64,000 nucleotides of DNA from Brucella cytisi. Its GTDB lineage: Bacteria; Pseudomonadota; Alphaproteobacteria; Rhizobiales; Rhizobiaceae. Numbering within the stretch: the first letter of the stretch is position 1; each line of letters begins with the position of its first letter. Of this stretch, positions 50,212-62,689 are shown piece by piece. Where the stretch lies: contig JAAVLQ010000001.1 in NCBI GenBank assembly GCA_012103075.1, positions 496,001 through 560,000 of the forward strand, written 5' to 3'. Below the pieces are notes generated by a model. That model worked only from the letters and a program-made list of their open reading frames with translations, did no database searches and had not been told where the DNA came from. A program made the translations under genes and the position numbers.

Positions 50212-50448
50212 ATGAGCGATACCGCAGAGCGCGTCAAGAAAATCGTTGTTGAACATCTGGGCGTAGATGCCGACAAGGTCACGGAAGGCGCAAGCTTCAT
50301 CGATGACCTCGGCGCAGACAGCCTCGACACGGTCGAGCTGGTCATGGCTTTCGAAGAAGAATTCGGCGTTGAAATTCCTGACGACGCTGCCGAAACGATC
50401 CTTACGGTCGGCGACGCTGTGAAGTTCATCGACAAGGCTTCTGCCTAA
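50212..50448 (+). CDS. acpP: Acyl carrier protein
   Basis: 78 residues, intact. Highly acidic four-helix protein; the phosphopantetheine serine is in [22 protein letters not shown]. It carries growing acyl chains for FabD, FabG, FabF and FabI, all encoded in this window. Confidence 0.97.
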   Translation: MSDTAERVKKIVVEHLGVDADKVTEGASFIDDLGADSLDTVELVMAFEEEFGVEIPDDAAETILTVGDAVKFIDKASA

Positions 50449-50464
50449 TCTGAACTTGGGCATT

Positions 50465-50502
50465 GGGCTGGGGTTCTCGCAAATCCCGGCCCTGCTTGTT
50501 TT
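50465..50502 (+). terminator. Probable terminator after acpP
   Basis: GGGCTGGGGTT (50465-50475) pairs with AATCCCGGCCC (50482-50492) allowing two G-U pairs, then a T-rich stretch. Confidence 0.6.
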
Positions 50503-50728
50503 AGTCGTTTCCCTTCGTCTTCATGATCGGAACGAATATGCACAAAGGCCGTTCAGCGGCCTGTTTGTGAATCTGCCGGAACGGTGATCGAAGATCGTGT
50601 TCGACATGGCAGGCTCCGGTTTCAACAATTGGAGCACCACCCCTTCCAGTCAGGCCCGGACATATGTTCTGTCGGTTAAAGCCTGCGGGGCGGTGTTCAT
50701 GACAAAACAAAGTTTTAAGGGGTGGATA

Positions 50729-51984
50729 TGAGGCGTGTCGTCATCACCGGTCTTGGTCTGGTGTCGCCGCTTGCCAGCGGTGTCGAAGAGACGGAAGCGT
50801 CTTATTGCCGGTGAAAGCGGTGCTCGCCGCATCACGGAATTTGAAGTTGATGATCTGGCCTGCCAGATTGCCTGCCGTATTCCGGTTGGCGATGGCACCA
50901 ATGGCACCTTCAACGCCGACCTCCATATGGAACCCAAGGAACAGCGCAAAGTTGATCCTTTCATCGTCTATGCTGTCGGCGCTGCCGATCAGGCGCTGGA
51001 CGATGCCGATTGGCATCCTGAAAGTGACGAAGACCGTGTTCGTACCGGTGTTCTCATGGTTCCGGCATTGGCGGTATCGAAGGTATTGTCGAGGCTGGCT
51101 ACACGCTGCGCGACAAAGGTCCGCGCCGCATTTCTCCGTTCTTTATTCACGGGCGCCTGATCAACCCGGCTTCCGGCCATGTTTCCATCAAGCACGGACT
51201 CCGTGGTCCAAACCATTCGGTTGTAACGGCTTGTGCAACCGGCACGCACGCTATCGGCGACGCAGCCCGTTTGATCGCATTCGGCGATGCGGATGTCATG
51301 GTTGCCGGTGGAACGGAATCGCCGGTAAGCCGCATCTCGCTAGCCGGTTTTGCCGCTTGCAAGGCCTTGTCCACCAAACGTAACGATGATCCGACTGCAG
51401 CTTCCCGGCCTTATGATGAAGACCGTGACGGCTTCGTGATGGGTGAAGGCGCAGGCGTTGTGGTTCTCGAAGCGCTGGAACACGCACTGGCTCGCGGCGC
51501 GAAGATTTATGCAGAAGTCATCGGTTATGGACTTTCGGGTGATGCTTACCACATCACTGCTCCGACAGAGAGCGGCGAGGGTGCAGAGCGTTGCATGGCC
51601 GCAGCCCTGAAGCGTGCTGATATTACGCCGGATCAGATCGACTATATCAACGCCCATGGCACGTCGACCATGGCCGACACTATCGAACTGGGCGCTGTAG
51701 AGCGGGTGGTTGGCGATGCTGCGTCGAAGATTTCGATGTCCTCGACCAAGTCGGCTATCGGTCATCTGCTGGGCGCAGCCGGCGCAGCCGAAGCGATTTT
51801 CTCGACGCTTGCCATTCGCGACAATATCGCGCCAGCAACGCTCAATCTCGATAATCCGGCTGTCTCGACGAAGATCGATCTGGTTCCGCACAAGGCTCGT
51901 GAACGCAAGATCGATGTGGCTTTGTCGAACTCCTTCGGATTTGGCGGAACCAACGCTTCGCTTGTCCTGCGCCGATACTCTTGA
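50729..51984 (+). CDS. fabF: 3-oxoacyl-[acyl-carrier-protein] synthase II
   Basis: Condensing enzyme, about 420 residues. Catalytic triad visible: Cys in VVTACATGTHAIGDA, His in YINAHGTSTMADTIE, His in TKSAIGHLLGAAGAAE. Starts MRRVVITGLGLVSPLASG. Two indels: two bases missing near 50795 (VEETWKRLIAG) and one near 51057 (LIGSGIGGIEG). The motif set FGFGGTNASL near the C-terminus is typical. A long 280-base gap with a probable terminator separates it from acpP. Confidence 0.95.
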
Positions 51985-52015
51985 TCGGCATTGTTGAAAA
52001 TTAAATTTCGAAATC

Positions 52016-52043
52016 AAAAACGCGGGGATTTCTCCGCGTTTTT
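52016..52043 (+). terminator. Rho-independent terminator after fabF
   Basis: AAAAACGCGG (52016-52025) pairs exactly with CCGCGTTTTT (52034-52043), ending in Ts. Confidence 0.9.
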
Positions 52044-52260
52044 GCCAAAATAAAACCTGATGCGATGTTTAAAATCACGAACAGCGGTTAGTGTGGTCAC
52101 GACTCCGAAGAGTTTCATCCACTCTGACGAAAACAAGTGCAAAAGCCGTTGTGGGCGGGCATTCGGCACAATGTGTCGGGAGGTTCGCCAAAATAGATAG
52201 ACAGAGCCTTTCTCGTGGTTTGTTTTAAACTAACGAAATGCTCTGGACCGAGGTGATTGA

Positions 52261-53471
52261 GTGAATTCAGAGGCGCCATCCGGAACACCCCCTGCAGACG
52301 GGCAGCCCAAGGGCGTGACGCAGGAAACGAACGCGACTTCAAAGCCGTTTGTGCCGAAATCCGCGTCTGAAGCTCTGCGTCCCGAGCCGGGAACGCCTCC
52401 GCCGCGCAAGCGTTCGCGTCATGCCCGCAGCCAGATCGTCGTTTTCATGAATTTCATGCTGTCTCTGGTCGTGCTTGTTCTGCTCGGCGCGTCCGCCTTG
52501 TTCTATTTTGGCAAGACGCAGTTTGACGGGCAAGGTCCGCTCACTACTGAAACGACGTTTCTCGTCAAGCGCGGCGCTGGTATTGCCGAAGTTTCCAACA
52601 GCCCGGAAAATCGTGAAATTGTCAGTGATGCCCGTATTTTCCGCTATGGTATGCGGACGCTCGGACACGAAAATGATCTGAAGGCGGGCGAATACGCCAT
52701 TCCGGCGGGCGCTTCGATGCGCGATGTAATGAATATCCTCATCAGTGGCAAATCCATCATGTATCCGCTGACCATTCCGGAAGGTCTGACGGTCAAACAG
52801 ATTTTCGACCGTATCTCGGCTGATCCGACACTGGTTGGTGACATGCCGAAGGACATGCCGCCGGAAGGTTCGCTCTTCACCGATACGCTGAATTTCACAC
52901 GTGGCACGACGCGTTCGGAAATCATCGATCGTATGGTCGCCTCCCAGAAGAAGCTCGTGGACGACGCCGGGCAAAGCGTGGTTCCGACCTGCCGATCAAG
53001 GACAAGAACGAATTTGTGACGCTGGCTTCCATCGTTGAAAAGGAAACCGGTATCGCGTCGGAACGCCCGCATGTGGCGTCTGTCTTCGTCAATCGCTTGA
53101 AGAAGGGCATGCGCATCCAGTCTGATCCGACCATTATTTATGGCCTGTTCGGCGGAGCTGGCAAACCTTCTGATCGGCCGATCTTCAAGTCGGACATCGA
53201 AAAGCCGACACCTTACAATACCTATGTGATCAACGGTCTTCCGCCGACGCCGATTGCCAATCCGGGCAAGGCTGCGCTGGAAGCCGTCGCTAATCCGCTG
53301 GATACGGAAGACCTCTATTTCGTTGCCGATGGCACGGGTGGCCATGTGTTCTCGAAGACGCTACAGGAACACAACGCCAACGTCCGTAAATGGCGCTCCG
53401 TGGAGCAGCAAAAGAATATCGAGCAACAGAACAATAGCGGCAACAATACAAACCAAAGCGCGGGGCAGTAG
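52261..53471 (+). CDS. mltG: Endolytic transglycosylase MltG (YceG-like)
   Basis: Inner-membrane lytic transglycosylase that cuts nascent peptidoglycan strands. Cytosolic Pro-rich N-terminus, one membrane helix (IVVFMNFMLSLVVLVLLGASALFYF, about residues 58-82), a LysM-like region (LVKRGAGIAEVSN), and the YceG domain with the catalytic Glu in LASIVEKETG and SDPTIIYGL. GTG 52261 follows a GAGGTG ribosome site. One base is lost near 52970 (VDDxWAKRGSDLPIKDKNE). A Gln/Asn-rich tail closes it at about 403 residues. Confidence 0.93.
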
Positions 53472-53595
53472 CTTTTCGCTACGGCTTTGGTGAGTTTGAG
53501 AATGTGTAACCGAAGCCGGTGTTCGCCACCGGCTTCGGATTGATTTTTAGAGTAATTCCGCACTGTCGCGGGCGTGAGTTGAGGGGATGGAACGC

Positions 53596-54494
53596 ATGGC
53601 GCTCCAAAGCATGACCGGTTTTGCACGCCATGCCGTGCAACATGCCATGGAAGGCGGAGAAGCGCGCATTGTCTGGGAAGTGCGTTCCGTCAATGGTAAG
53701 GGGCTCGACCTTCGGCTGCGTTTGCCGCAAGGCCTTGAAGCCGCCGAACATCCTGTACGCTCCATGCTGGCGCGTCATTTTTCGCGTGGCAATTTTCAGG
53801 CAAGCCTCAGCGTGGAACGCAGCGAGGCACAAGCCGGTTTCAGTATCAATCAGGCCATGCTCGCAGAGATCCTGAAGCTAGGTGCGGATTTGCAGGCAAC
53901 GCACGGACTGGCCCCGGCAGCGTAGACGGCATTCTTTCGTTGCGCGGTATCATCGATCAGGCACAGATGGCTGATGACGAAGACGTGCGCGGCAGACTGG
54001 AAGCTGCTGTCGTCTCAGGTTTTGAGGAAACGCTGAAAGCAATCGCCGACGCCCGCAAGCAGGAGGGCAAGGCTCTTTTCACTATTCTGTCCGCGCATGT
54101 TGACAGTATCGAGCGCCTGACCGTGAATGCCCGCCGCGACCCGTCGCGGAGCATAGATGCGATCAAGGCCCGTCTCGCTGGACAGGTAGCGCTGCTGTTG
54201 GATTCCGCACGCGAGCTTGATGAGACGCGGCTCTATCAGGAAGCGGCGTTTCTGGCGACCAAGGCCGATATTCAGGAAGAGCTTGACCGGTTGGAGACCC
54301 ATGTGGCATCCGCCCGCAAGCTTCTGGCGGATGGTGGCCCCGTCGGGCGCAAGCTCGATTTTCTTTCACAGGAATTTAATCGTGAGGCTAATACACTGTG
54401 TTCCAAATCGAATGCAGCGTCGATCACAGCCATCGGTCTGGAACTGAAGGCAGTCGTGGACCAGTTTCGCGAACAAGTACAGAATCTGGAGTAA
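53596..54494 (+). CDS. YicC/YloC family endoribonuclease
   Basis: From ATG 53596: [15 protein letters not shown], the family start; then [23 protein letters not shown] and, after an indel near 53918, [15 protein letters not shown]. The C-terminus [51 protein letters not shown] matches the conserved DUF1732 domain with its acidic and His-free metal site. About 299 residues. YicC has been described as an Mn-dependent RNase. Followed by gmk after 8 bases. Confidence 0.9.
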
Positions 54495-54502
54495 CAGGTA
54501 TC

Positions 54503-55165
54503 ATGGCCATCTCTTCGGTTGAAAATGGCATTGCACGCAGAGGCCTTATGGTGGTGATTTCGTCGCCTTCGGGGGCGGGAAAATCCACAATTGCGCGCCA
54601 GTTGCTCGGCGATCCAGATATGAAGCTGTCACTGTCGATCTCCGTTACCACGCGTGAGCGCCGTCCAAGCGAGATCAACGGCGTACATTATCATTTTATC
54701 ACCAAGCGCGAATTCGAGCGTTTGCGTGACAATGACGAACTGATTGAATGGGCCGAAGTGCACGGCAATTTCTATGGCACGCTGCGCCAGACCGCTGAGG
54801 AAGCACTGGCGGAAGGTCAAGACATGCTGTTCGACATTGACTGGCAAGGTGCTGAACAGTTGCAGGCCAAAATGCCGGCGGATGTGGTGTCGATTTTCAT
54901 TCTGCCGCCCACCATGCGCGAATTGCAGAATCGCCTGAACCGTCGTGCGGAAGATACAGCTGACGTGATTGAAACACGCCTGCAGAATGCTCGCTTTGAA
55001 ATCCAGAAATGGGTGAAGTACGATTATATCGTTATCAATGAAGATCTTGAGCGTTCCTATTCAGGCATCAAAGGCATTATCATTGCCGAACGTCTTCGCC
55101 GTGACCGCCGTCCGGGTTTGTTCGATTTCGTGACAGGTTTGCTGGAGGAAGACCCGGCGATATAA
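54503..55165 (+). CDS. gmk: Guanylate kinase
   Basis: 220 residues, intact. GMP to GDP phosphorylation. P-loop [22 protein letters not shown]-binding [19 protein letters not shown] and [12 protein letters not shown]; lid region [14 protein letters not shown]; and [10 protein letters not shown]. It is positioned after yicC as in most alphaproteobacteria. Confidence 0.96.
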   Translation: MAISSVENGIARRGLMVVISSPSGAGKSTIARQLLGDPDMKLSLSISVTTRERRPSEINGVHYHFITKREFERLRDNDELIEWAEVHGNFYGTLRQTAEEALAEGQDMLFDIDWQGAEQLQAKMPADVVSIFILPPTMRELQNRLNRRAEDTADVIETRLQNARFEIQKWVKYDYIVINEDLERSYSGIKGIIIAERLRRDRRPGLFDFVTGLLEEDPAI

Positions 55166-55186
55166 GTTCTGGAAAGTTGCCTTAAC

Positions 55187-55827
55187 GTGTCGTTCGCAGG
55201 TCCAGAAACCAAGCATTGGTCCATCGTGGAGCTTCTTCACGAAACGGTAAAGAACCCGAATATTCATGTGCGCGGGAGACATAGCTATTATAGCAATGCA
55301 TGGACGGGTTGGTTCGAAGAAGCCGTCGTTCGTTATCTTTATGGGGACGAATATAGTCTGAAGGCCCAGGACTCCCAATGGCCTGCCTGTCGATCAGCTT
55401 TATATTGGCGATTACGTTTGTATTGGCGCAGAAGCTGTTATCCTCTTGGGCGGTAACCACACACATCGCACGGACTGGTTCAGTCTCTATCCATTTCCGG
55501 ACGTCATTCTCGATGCTTACAAGGGCAAGGGTGACACGGTTATCGGGGACGCGCGTGGCGTGGCTGGGGATGCGCTCCGCGATTATCGCGTCGGGCGCCA
55601 TCGTTACAAAAGATGTTGCAGCTTACACTATCGTGGCAGGCAATCCTGCAGTCCCAATTCGCTCCCGATTTCCAGCGACGACAGTTGATACACTTCTGGG
55701 GCTCGGAATCTACAGGTGGGACGAAAAGAAATTTGATGCCATGAGAGCGTATCTTTGCGCAGATGATATCAATGCGCTTGTTGCGGCTTTGGCTCACTAT
55801 GACAAGAACAGCGGAACGGCAGAGTGA
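55187..55827 (+). CDS. CatB-like xenobiotic/antibiotic O-acetyltransferase, frameshifted
   Basis: Left-handed beta-helix (hexapeptide) acetyltransferase of the XAT/VatD/CatB class. Read in pieces: HVRGRHSYYSNAWTGWFEEAVVRYLYGDEYS, DQLYIGDYVCIGAEAVILLGGNHTHRTDWFSLYPFPDVI, and WLGMRSAIIASGAIVTKDVAAYTIVAGNPAVPIRSRF. The GGNHTHR segment holds the family's catalytic His. Frame breaks lie near 55370 and 55545. GTG 55187 lies 19 bases after gmk. Homologues acetylate chloramphenicol or streptogramins; whether this one does is unknown. About 213 residues. Confidence 0.8.
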
Positions 55828-55833
55828 ATTCGT

Positions 55834-56125
55834 TTACGCCAGTCTAATCGTCACGAGGTCCGTGTCGGCAACCAAGCGCCGAAAGGCATCGAGAAACGGT
55901 TGCCCACCGCGTGTTTTCAACTGGGCGCGGGGCTTCGGTATTCCTGAAAACCAGTTCGCATTCACCGGGCCAGCCCGGACCTTGCCATTGCACGGCGTCC
56001 CAGAACGAGTCGAGTGTGTAGCCGAAGGATTCTGGGTCTTGGGCGGGAACGGCAGAAAGATACCGCCGCCACAGATCATCGGGGTTCTCTATGCCGGTGC
56101 AGTCGATTTCGTAGACGGGCAGCAT
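55834..56125 (-). CDS. Barstar-like protein
   Basis: About 97 residues. From ATG 56125: MLPVYEIDCTGIENPDDLWRRYLSAV, then ESFGYTLDSFWDAVQWQG and CELVFRNTEA. An indel near 55900 moves the C-terminus to FLDAFRRLVADTDLVTIRLA. The D-x-F-W-D-A core and the overall beta-alpha order resemble the barstar (barnase inhibitor) fold. No barnase-type RNase gene is seen within several kb. It starts one base after the stop of a small membrane protein gene, so they form a pair. Confidence 0.7.
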
Positions 56126-56126
56126 A

Positions 56127-56273
56127 TCAGCCCAGAAGTATCAGCAGGCCGTCCACCATGCCGAGAACAAGAATGAGCGCACCCATTGTGATGGCTGTCA
56201 CGACCAGCAAACGTTTTTGCCGGTCACGTTTTTCTGTTCGTTTCCCTGTCCAGTCGTAAGGCGATTCACGCAT
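56127..56273 (-). CDS. Small single-span membrane protein upstream of the barstar-like gene
   Basis: 48 residues from ATG 56271-56273: MRESPYDWTGKRTEKRDRQK followed by the hydrophobic segment LLVVTAITMGALILVLGMVDGLLILLG. GGAGAGAGGG lies directly upstream, one of the best ribosome sites in the window, which decides this start over the longer frame. The stop and next ATG are one base apart. No family recognised; basic cytosolic head with a C-terminal helix. Confidence 0.65.
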   Translation of the reverse strand: MRESPYDWTGKRTEKRDRQKRLLVVTAITMGALILVLGMVDGLLILLG

Positions 56274-56417
56274 CCCTCTCTCCAGATCGGCCCGGCATTG
56301 AAGATTGTAGCGCAGGGTCTCTATCCTCATAGCCTGCACTTTACCGGTGATATCTGCAAGTTAGATGACGCTGATAAAGGTGTACGACCCGATGTCATGG
56401 CCAGAACGACAGGGATT

Positions 56418-57829
56418 CTAGACAGCCGTGCCGCCCACAGTGACCTGATCCATGCGCAGATGTGGCTGACCGACGCCAACGGGGACCCATTGGCCGCCCT
56501 TGCCGCAATTGCCACTACCCGTATCGAGCTTCATGTCATTACCGATCATCGAAATCCGCTGCATCGCATCAGGACCGTTGCCGATCAGCATTGCGCCCTT
56601 GATCGGCGCACCGACCTTGCCGTCCTCAATCATGTAGGCTTCCGTGCAACCGAACACGAATTTTCCAGATGTGATATCCACCTGACCGCCACCGAAGGAA
56701 ACCGCATAGATGCCCTTCTTCATGGAGGCGATGATCTCTTCAGGCGTCTTGTCGCGGGAAAGCATGTAGGTGTTGGTCATACGCGGCATAGGTGCGTGAG
56801 CATAGGATTCGCGACGTCCGTTACCGGTGGCTTCCATACCCATCAGGCGGGCGTTCTGGCGGTCCTGCATATAATTGACCAGTTTACCGTCATCGATCAG
56901 CACGGTGCGATTGGTCGGCGTGCCTTCATCATCAATCGTGAGAGAACCGCGCCGCTCGGCGATGGTACCATCGTCGACGACCGTTACGCCCTTGGAGGCA
57001 ACCTGCTGGCCGAGCAGCCCAGCAAAGGCGGAAGTTTTCTTGCGGTTGAAGTCACCCTCCAGCCCATGTCCGACGGCTTCATGAAGCATCACGCCGGCCA
57101 GCCATTGGCTAGAACGATGTCGAACGTGCCTGCCGGGGCAGGAATGGCTTCCAGATTGACGAGTGCCTGACGCAATGCTTCATCGGCGGCATGCTGCCAG
57201 CTTTCAGCAGTGATGAATTCGCCAAACCCCTTGCGTCCACCAACCGTATGCGAGCCGGATTCCTGACGGTCTCCATCGCCCGCCACCACCGCAACGCTCA
57301 AGCGCACCATAGGTCGTATATCGCGGACGAAATGACCATCCGCGCGCAATATTTCAACCTGTTGCCACGAGCCCGCGAGGGAAACGGACACCTGACGTAC
57401 TTTCGGGTCTTTAGCACGCAGATAGGCATCAACCTGCTGCAAAAGCTGTACTTTGGCATCGAATGTTGGCGAGCCGATAGGGTTCTCATCCGTGTACAGG
57501 TGACGGTTGGTGCCAGCAGGTGCCGCCGAATAGTTTCCGCCATAACCCCTAAGGGTTGCAGAAACCGCATCGGAGGCACGTTTCAAAGCAGCAAGCGAGA
57601 GGTCACCCGCATGGGCGTAACCGATGGCCTCGCCCGCAACCGAACGCAGACCGAAGCCCCGGTCCTGATTGAATGAGCCAGTCTTGAGGCGCCCATTGTC
57701 GAAAACAAGCGCCTCTGCTTCGCGGTATTCTACGAAGAGCTCTCCGTCGTCGCTGCCTTTCAGGCTTTGGGCGACAAGGCGCTCGATATCGTCGCGGCTG
57801 ACGTCGAAACTGTCGATCAGGCTTTTCAT
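56418..57829 (-). CDS. tldD: Metalloprotease TldD
   Basis: TldD/PmbA family, about 471 residues. The zinc motif HExxxH is seen as [18 protein letters not shown]; a missing G near 57092 (WPGVMLHEA) breaks the frame just before it. [24 protein letters not shown] and [52 protein letters not shown] are conserved TldD blocks. With PmbA (TldE) it degrades unfolded or ribosomally made peptides; PmbA is not in the window. Confidence 0.93.
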
Positions 57830-57863
57830 AAAAATAAATCCTGCAGCATTTGATTGCTGCAGG
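57830..57863 (-). terminator. Terminator between ialB-like gene and tldD
   Basis: CCTGCAGCA (57840-57848) and TGCTGCAGG (57855-57863) form a 9-bp stem; on the minus strand it runs into ATTTATTTTTAT immediately before the tldD ATG. Confidence 0.75.
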
Positions 57864-57910
57864 ATGTAAGCCTTAAATCGGTTGAGGACAACCGGTCATA
57901 GCAGTTGTGA

Positions 57911-58525
57911 TCAGGGGAGGGCGTCGAAGCCTTCGCCAAATCCCTTCAGATCAACCGGGATGCCTACGCCTTCTTCCGGTGTCTGGAAGACGATGAAGGT
58001 AGCTGCCTTGCCAGAACGCAGTGTCTTGAGAAGATCATCCTCGAGGATCACTTCGGCGTAGCAGCCGTCTTCGAAGCAGCGGACGAAATAGGCCCGACCG
58101 ATATCCTTGCCATCGACATTGAGGCCAAGGCCGTTGGGCAACAGAACACCAAGTGGGGCCAGAACACGAAGAATGCGCGCCTTGTTGTCAGCTGTCTTGA
58201 GAACGACGACAGAAAGGCCCAGTTCGGGACGCTTCGCGGCGACCACGTTCTGGATCAGCGCGCACTGTTCCGTCTTGGCACCGGCGGGCGTGTCACAGAG
58301 AACGGACCATGCGCCGTGTCGCGACTTGAGCTTGCCGCTCTGCTGCGGGCTGGTCGGAGCCGCCTGCGACTGGGCAGCTGGAGCTTCTTGTGGGGTTTGT
58401 AACTGCGCCGGTGTTTCCTGAGCAACCGAAGGAAGCGTTGCAACAGCAAGCGCTATGCTGGCGCCTGTTGCAAGTGTTGCGAGGCGCTGGCTGATCGTGC
58501 GGCGGGCAAGCATGCGAAAAGTCAT
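57911..58525 (-). CDS. Invasion-associated locus B (IalB) family protein
   Basis: 204 residues from ATG 58525, with GGAG seven bases upstream. Signal peptide MTFRMLARRTISQRLATLATGASIALAVATLPSVAQ; a Gln/Pro/Ala linker; then WSVLCDTPAGAKTEQCALIQNVVAAKRPELGLSVVVLKT and VRCFEDGCYAEVILEDDLLKTLRSGKAATFIVFQTPEEGVGIPVDL. Two Cys pairs are likely disulfides. IalB was described in Bartonella as needed for erythrocyte entry; homologues are widespread in Rhizobiales and many have no invasion role. Intact. Confidence 0.88.
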   Translation of the reverse strand: MTFRMLARRTISQRLATLATGASIALAVATLPSVAQETPAQLQTPQEAPAAQSQAAPTSPQQSGKLKSRHGAWSVLCDTPAGAKTEQCALIQNVVAAKRPELGLSVVVLKTADNKARILRVLAPLGVLLPNGLGLNVDGKDIGRAYFVRCFEDGCYAEVILEDDLLKTLRSGKAATFIVFQTPEEGVGIPVDLKGFGEGFDALP

Positions 58526-58929
58526 GAAATCTCCAGATCGAATCACCGGGACGTTAACGCGCTGCATTGGCCATGAAAAGCGCCGTGACTGGCGTTAATC
58601 GGTCACGGCCATCATAGCAACGGTGATACCGTCTGTTGCAACGATTGTCACGCGGCACGTTAAAGAAAACGTCTTGTCAAATCATGGCTTCATTATGGGT
58701 TTCGTGCGGTTTTCCCAAGTTTTCACGGTGAAAACGAGCAACCCCGGCGCATTGATTGAACCCGGACATTCGCTATTTCCGACATGGACTGCGCGCAAAA
58801 ATGCCGCACAGGAACATATTCGCCTTGCTTGCGGTGTGCGCTAAGGTGTGGTTTGAACGCCGACGGGGGATGCGGCCGTCTTTAGCGTCCGGCGTCCAGC
58901 TCGAAAGGGCGAAAAGGGAGAGAGTTCTG
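58526..58929. other. Divergent region between ialB-like gene and coxB
   Basis: 404 bases containing the promoters of the ialB-like gene (minus) and the cox operon (plus). It has no credible open frame. A GGGAGAGAG ribosome site lies just before the coxB GTG. Confidence 0.5.
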
Positions 58930-59814
58930 GTGGATAAGATTGTTGCCACAACGAAGGGGCGCCTTCGGCGGCGCTCTTGCAGTGCTGTGGACGACTGGTG
59001 CCGCTTTTGCGGACCAGCCCCGTCCCCGGGAATGGAGATTTCAGGACGCAGCGACTGGGATTGCCGAACAGATTCATTGGTTTGAGCGTTATACGCTCTG
59101 GTTCATCATTCAATTACCTTGCTGGTTCTGTTTTTGTTGCTCTGGGTGGTGTTTCGCTTTCGTGCGAGCGCGAACCCGCAGCCGTCCAAAACAAGCCACA
59201 ATACCGCTATTGAAGTGGTCTGGACCATCGGCCCAGTGATCATTCTTCTATTTCTGGCGGTTCCGTCTTTCCAGCTTCTGACGGCGCAGTATTCGCCGGA
59301 AGATCCAACGCTGACGGTCAAGGCGACGGGATATCAATGGTATTGGGGTTACGAATATCAGGTCGATAATCCGGTCAGCTTTGACGCCCTTCTTCTGAAG
59401 GATGGCGATCGCGCCGCAGCCGGCAAGGAAGACCGCGCTCGTTATCCGCGGCTTCTGGCCGTTGACAATGAAGTCGTGGTTCCGGTCGGTGAAACGGTTC
59501 GCCTTCTCGTTACTGCTGCCGACGTGATCCATTCGTGGACCATTCCGGCTTTCGGGGTGAAGATGGACGCTGTTCCGGGTCGTATCAATGAAGCCCGGTT
59601 CAAAGCGGACAAGGAAGGCCTCTACTACGGTCAGTGCTCTGAGCTTTGTGGCAAGGATCATGGCTTCATGCCGATTGCCGTGCGCGTTGTTTCGAAAGAG
59701 CAGTATCAGACACGGATCGCCGCTGCGGGATCGGATCTGAATGGTGCGAACAAGGCGCTTCAAGCCGCTGTTGAAGGTGGCGCAAACGATAAAGTGGCTG
59801 CGGCGGGTCTCTGA
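58930..59814 (+). CDS. coxB: Cytochrome c oxidase subunit II
   Basis: From GTG 58930; the first residues are broken by an indel near 58955, giving the signal-like segment AFGGALAVLWTTGAAFA, then DQPRPREWRFQDAATGIAEQIHWFERYTLWFI and, after another indel near 59110, ITLLVLFLLLWVVFRFR. The CuA site is clear: GQCSELCGKDHGFM with the preceding VIHSWTIPAFGVKMDAVPGR. Two membrane helices and a periplasmic cupredoxin domain. First gene of the cox operon. Confidence 0.93.
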
Positions 59815-59836
59815 TCCCGAACGCCAAGACTGTTGA

Positions 59837-61512
<1,676 letters not shown>

Positions 61513-61518
61513 TTGTGC

Positions 61519-61554
61519 GATGGGCGGAGTCCGGAAAAGACTTCGCCCATCTTT
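61519..61554 (+). terminator. Hairpin after coxA (possible attenuator/terminator)
   Basis: GATGGGCGGAGTC (61519-61531) with GACTTCGCCCATC (61539-61551), one G-U, then CTTTAC. Weak T tract. The next cox gene begins 190 bases later, so it may lower distal expression without ending it. Confidence 0.6.
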
Positions 61555-61741
61555 ACAAAAATGTGCTATGGGCGGGCGGCATTCTGTTCCGCCCGTCGCC
61601 GGTAGACGAAAAAGTCGGCAAACAAGCCCGGCAATTCTGGCGGGAACAGAATGGTTTCCGGGAGGACATTGTTGTGATTGTGCCGATCCGTGCTGTAGGG
61701 GCGCGGTGTTCGGGCCGGCGAATTTGAGGTTTTAAGTTAAA

Positions 61742-62689
61742 ATGTCTCTGGTGGAAAAAAAAACGCAGGTACTGACGACGCATTCGCTCTCTCCGAAGCG
61801 ACTGCCCGGGATTACCTTGTTCTTTTGAAACCCCGGGTGATGTCCCTCGTGGTCTTCACCGGGCTGGTCGGTCTCGTTGTCGCACCGGGACATATGAATC
61901 CTGTGCTCGCTGTTATCAGCATCTTGTGCGTTGCGGTTGGCGCTGGCGCATCTGGTGCGCTGAACATGTGGTACGATGCCGATATTGACGCAGTGATGAA
62001 GCGCACGCGCAACCGCCCTATTCCAGCGGGCATCATTGCGCCCAATCAGGTCCCGGCGTTTGGCCTGACACTTTCAGCCTTTTCAGTTGTCACGCTTGGC
62101 CTGATGGTCAACTGGCTATCGGCCGCACTGCTCGCCTTTACCATCTTCTTCTATGCCGTCGTTTATACAATGTGGCTGAAGCGCTCGACGCCACAGAACA
62201 TCGTTATCGGCGGTGCCGCAGGTGCATTCCCTCCGATGATCGGCTGGGCGGCGGCAACAGGCGAAATCACCCGGGACAGCGTCGTGCTGTTCATGATTAT
62301 CTTCCTGTGGACCCCCACATTTCTGGGCGCTGTCGCTCTTTTCAGCCAATGATTATGAAGCAGCGCGTATACCGATGATGCCGAACGTGAAGGGCGAGCT
62401 TTCGACCCGCCGTCAGGCACTGTTCTATTCGATCATCATGGCACCAGTTGGGGTTCTGCCCCGGGTGCTGGGCTTTGCGGGTCCTGTTTATGGTGTGATT
62501 TCCACGCTGCTTGGGCTGGCTTTCGTTTACTATGCATGGCGTATGTGGGTTGCCGGATCGCAGTCTGAAATGCTGGCTGCTGCCCGCAAGTTGTTCCGTT
62601 TCTCGCTGCTTTATCTGTCGGGATTGTTTGCGGTGTTGCTTGTAGAGGCACTGGTAATGAAGGCGTTGACCGCCTTTGGAGGGTTCTAA
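61742..62689 (+). CDS. ctaB: Protoheme IX farnesyltransferase (haem O synthase)
   Basis: Attaches a farnesyl group to haem b for cytochrome aa3. UbiA-superfamily motifs: [22 protein letters not shown] (Asp-rich) and [17 protein letters not shown]; the transmembrane helices are apparent. An indel in the 9-A run near 61753-61761 breaks the first residues, and another near 62327 interrupts the [25 protein letters not shown] region. About 315 residues. The stop and the next ATG overlap as TAATG. Confidence 0.93.

Noticed and set aside
55187..56273. Acquired resistance/toxin-antitoxin island
   Set aside because: No integrase, insertion sequence, tRNA or composition break around it; neighbours are gmk and tldD in core context.
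56217..57170. Plus-strand open frame opposite tldD
   Set aside because: Antisense shadow; TldD motifs on the minus strand are unambiguous.
61555..61740. Small protein between coxA and ctaB
   Set aside because: The open frame is a continuation from coxA's alternative frame with no start or ribosome site of its own.
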